Positions 62,913-64,000 of a stretch of 64,000 nucleotides of DNA are shown piece by piece. The stretch is taken from positions 52,387 to 116,386 of the forward strand of contig JAZOML010000045.1 of assembly GCA_045653945.1 (NCBI GenBank), in the 5' to 3' direction. Each line of letters starts with the position of its first letter. Position 1 is the first letter of the stretch. Under the pieces are notes generated by a model. The model had not been told where the DNA came from, ran no database searches, and saw nothing but the letters and a program-made list of their open reading frames with translations. Position numbers and translations under genes: made by a program. This stretch comes from SIG673 sp045653945 (lineage in GTDB: Bacteria > Bacillota > Clostridia > Oscillospirales > CAG-272).

Positions 62913-64000
62913 TTATTTCTCCCAAGGGAATTTGTATTGAGAAAGCCCAAGCTCATCTCTTACCTTTATCATTTCCGCCTGAACGGACTCATTTATCGGA
63001 ACACCGCTATCCTTACGGGAAAGCCAAATTTCGTATTCCTTTTCACCTGCGGTGTAAATTCTATCGGCATCGGGCATCTTCTTTGAAGCTCTTACTGCGC
63101 GGATTATATCGCCTGCCTTTTTGCGGCAAACGTCCTCGCCCATAAAATGCTCGGTATCAATAGCGATAAAGAAATGTCCAAGATGATAGGGACGCGGATT
63201 TCCGTTTTCGTCCTTTCCGTCAAGGTCCTTACCGTACGTACCGTCTTGTAAAACGGCGGAAAGAAATTCAACAACCATAGCAAAGCCGTAGCCCTTATAT
63301 CCTCCGAGTGCCTCACCGATACCGCCAAGCGTAGTGAGTGCCGCCGTGCCGTTTCTTATCTTTTTGAGGGCAACACCTGCGTCCCCCTCGACAGCGTTAC
63401 CGTCGCTGTCTATTATTGTACCGCTGTGAACCGGCTCGCCTATTCTTTCGTAATACTCAACCTTTCCGTTTTGTGTTATTGAGGTCGCACAGTCAAAAAT
63501 AAAGTCGAACTCCTCATCGGTAGGTACACCTACTGTATAGGGATTAGTTCCGAACATACCCTCAACTCCAAAGGTGGGAGCAACAGACGGACGTGCGGTA
63601 GTACCCGTCATACCGATACAGCCTGCCTTTGTAGCCATAGTCGCATAGTAGCCAGCGATACCGTAGTGGCAGGAATTTCTTACCGCAACCATACCCATAC
63701 CGTACTTTTTCGCCTTTTCAATAGCCATATTCATAGCCTTGTAGCCGATGACCTGTCCCATACCGTGATGACCGTCAACACCGGGGGTGGTGGGGGTATC
63801 CTTGATAATTTCGAAATTGGTTACAGGCATTTGAATCCCCGCTTTTATTCTGTCTATATACACAGGCTTAAGTCGGTTGCAACTGTGCGACTCAATACCT
63901 CTTTTGTCGCTTCCAAGCAGTACGCCAGTGCAAATTTCGGCGTCCTCTCTAGGTACACCTGCACCAACAAAGGCGTCGGTTATAAAGCTGTACGCAGTAT
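62913..64000 (-). CDS. Ldh2-type malate/lactate dehydrogenase family, 5' end outside window
   Basis: The frame stays open to the right edge; 362 residues are visible, and a GTG at 63863 is internal (preceded by TDAFVGAGVPREDAEICTGVLLGSDKRGIESH, which matches the family N-terminus when read in pieces). Catalytic and cofactor features: GVDGHHGMGQVIGYKAM, VAVRNSCHYGIAGYY (active-site His), GTNPYTVGVPT, GGYKGYGFAMVVEFLSAVL. Uses NAD(P) for a 2-hydroxy acid. Together with malic enzyme it suggests malate-to-pyruvate/oxaloacetate interconversion. Confidence 0.9.
   Translation of the reverse strand, partial: TAYSFITDAFVGAGVPREDAEICTGVLLGSDKRGIESHSCNRLKPVYIDRIKAGIQMPVTNFEIIKDTPTTPGVDGHHGMGQVIGYKAMNMAIEKAKKYGMGMVAVRNSCHYGIAGYYATMATKAGCIGMTGTTARPSVAPTFGVEGMFGTNPYTVGVPTDEEFDFIFDCATSITQNGKVEYYERIGEPVHSGTIIDSDGNAVEGDAGVALKKIRNGTAALTTLGGIGEALGGYKGYGFAMVVEFLSAVLQDGTYGKDLDGKDENGNPRPYHLGHFFIAIDTEHFMGEDVCRKKAGDIIRAVRASKKMPDADRIYTAGEKEYEIWLSRKDSGVPINESVQAEMIKVRDELGLSQYKFPWEK

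Overview
The window looks like chromosomal DNA of a spore-forming Clostridia bacterium (Firmicutes), probably a gut Oscillospirales or Christensenellales relative. The reasons are the spoVAC-spoVAD-spoVAE cluster, a CwlD-type spore-cortex amidase, strong AGGAGG-type ribosome sites with frequent GTG/TTG starts, classic sigma-A promoters (TTGACA-17-TATAAT) and a Firmicutes-style tetrahydrofolate riboswitch before folT-folC. The lineage is inferred; no rRNA is present. I saw no phage, transposase or CRISPR array.

Region 1 (1-16.8 kb) is the striking part. Eleven closely spaced same-strand genes end at one strong terminator. They encode a degenerate EAL protein, five precursors with SipW/TasA-type signal sequences (TASYAWF or a variant) plus one membrane-anchored relative, two SipW-type signal peptidases, a membrane-anchored McrB-like AAA+ ATPase, a DUF2357-like partner carrying three tandem ~198-residue modules, and a membrane GGDEF/EAL protein with an intact EAL active site. 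It ends with a 1057-aa glycine-rich surface protein. Two more cyclic-di-GMP genes follow (an EAL protein and a Cache-HAMP-GGDEF cyclase, 16.8-20.5 kb). I read this as a c-di-GMP-linked surface fibre or matrix export system with an AAA+/DUF2357 module of unknown role, and as the best candidate for an undescribed system.

Region 2 (20.6-31.6 kb) holds an unknown protein, an MFS carrier, a glycerophosphodiesterase, a nuclease-like/winged-helix protein, the spoVA genes, a 1292-aa Glu- and Cys-rich lipoprotein, a DUF1294 membrane protein and a LUD-domain protein. Region 3 (31.6-39.1 kb) has three polysaccharide lyase family 8 lipoprotein genes in tandem on the minus strand. One is gutted by an internal deletion and another has an Asn-to-Asp change at a catalytic position.

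Region 4 (39.3-64 kb) is mostly housekeeping: tRNA-Leu(GAG) with a duplicated 3' end and a string of small hairpins, DUF815 ATPase, radA, cwlD, an rRNA methyltransferase, rpsF-ssb-rpsR, riboswitch-folT-folC, cupin, aconitase, an AEC transporter, DUF559 nuclease, an orphan gene between inverted 47-bp repeats, a HAD phosphatase, gltX with a duplicated 3' end, glnS, a Cys/Met-metabolism PLP enzyme, a 48-aa minus-strand protein, an XRE regulator with a palindrome at its own start site, malic enzyme and a truncated Ldh2-type dehydrogenase at the right edge.
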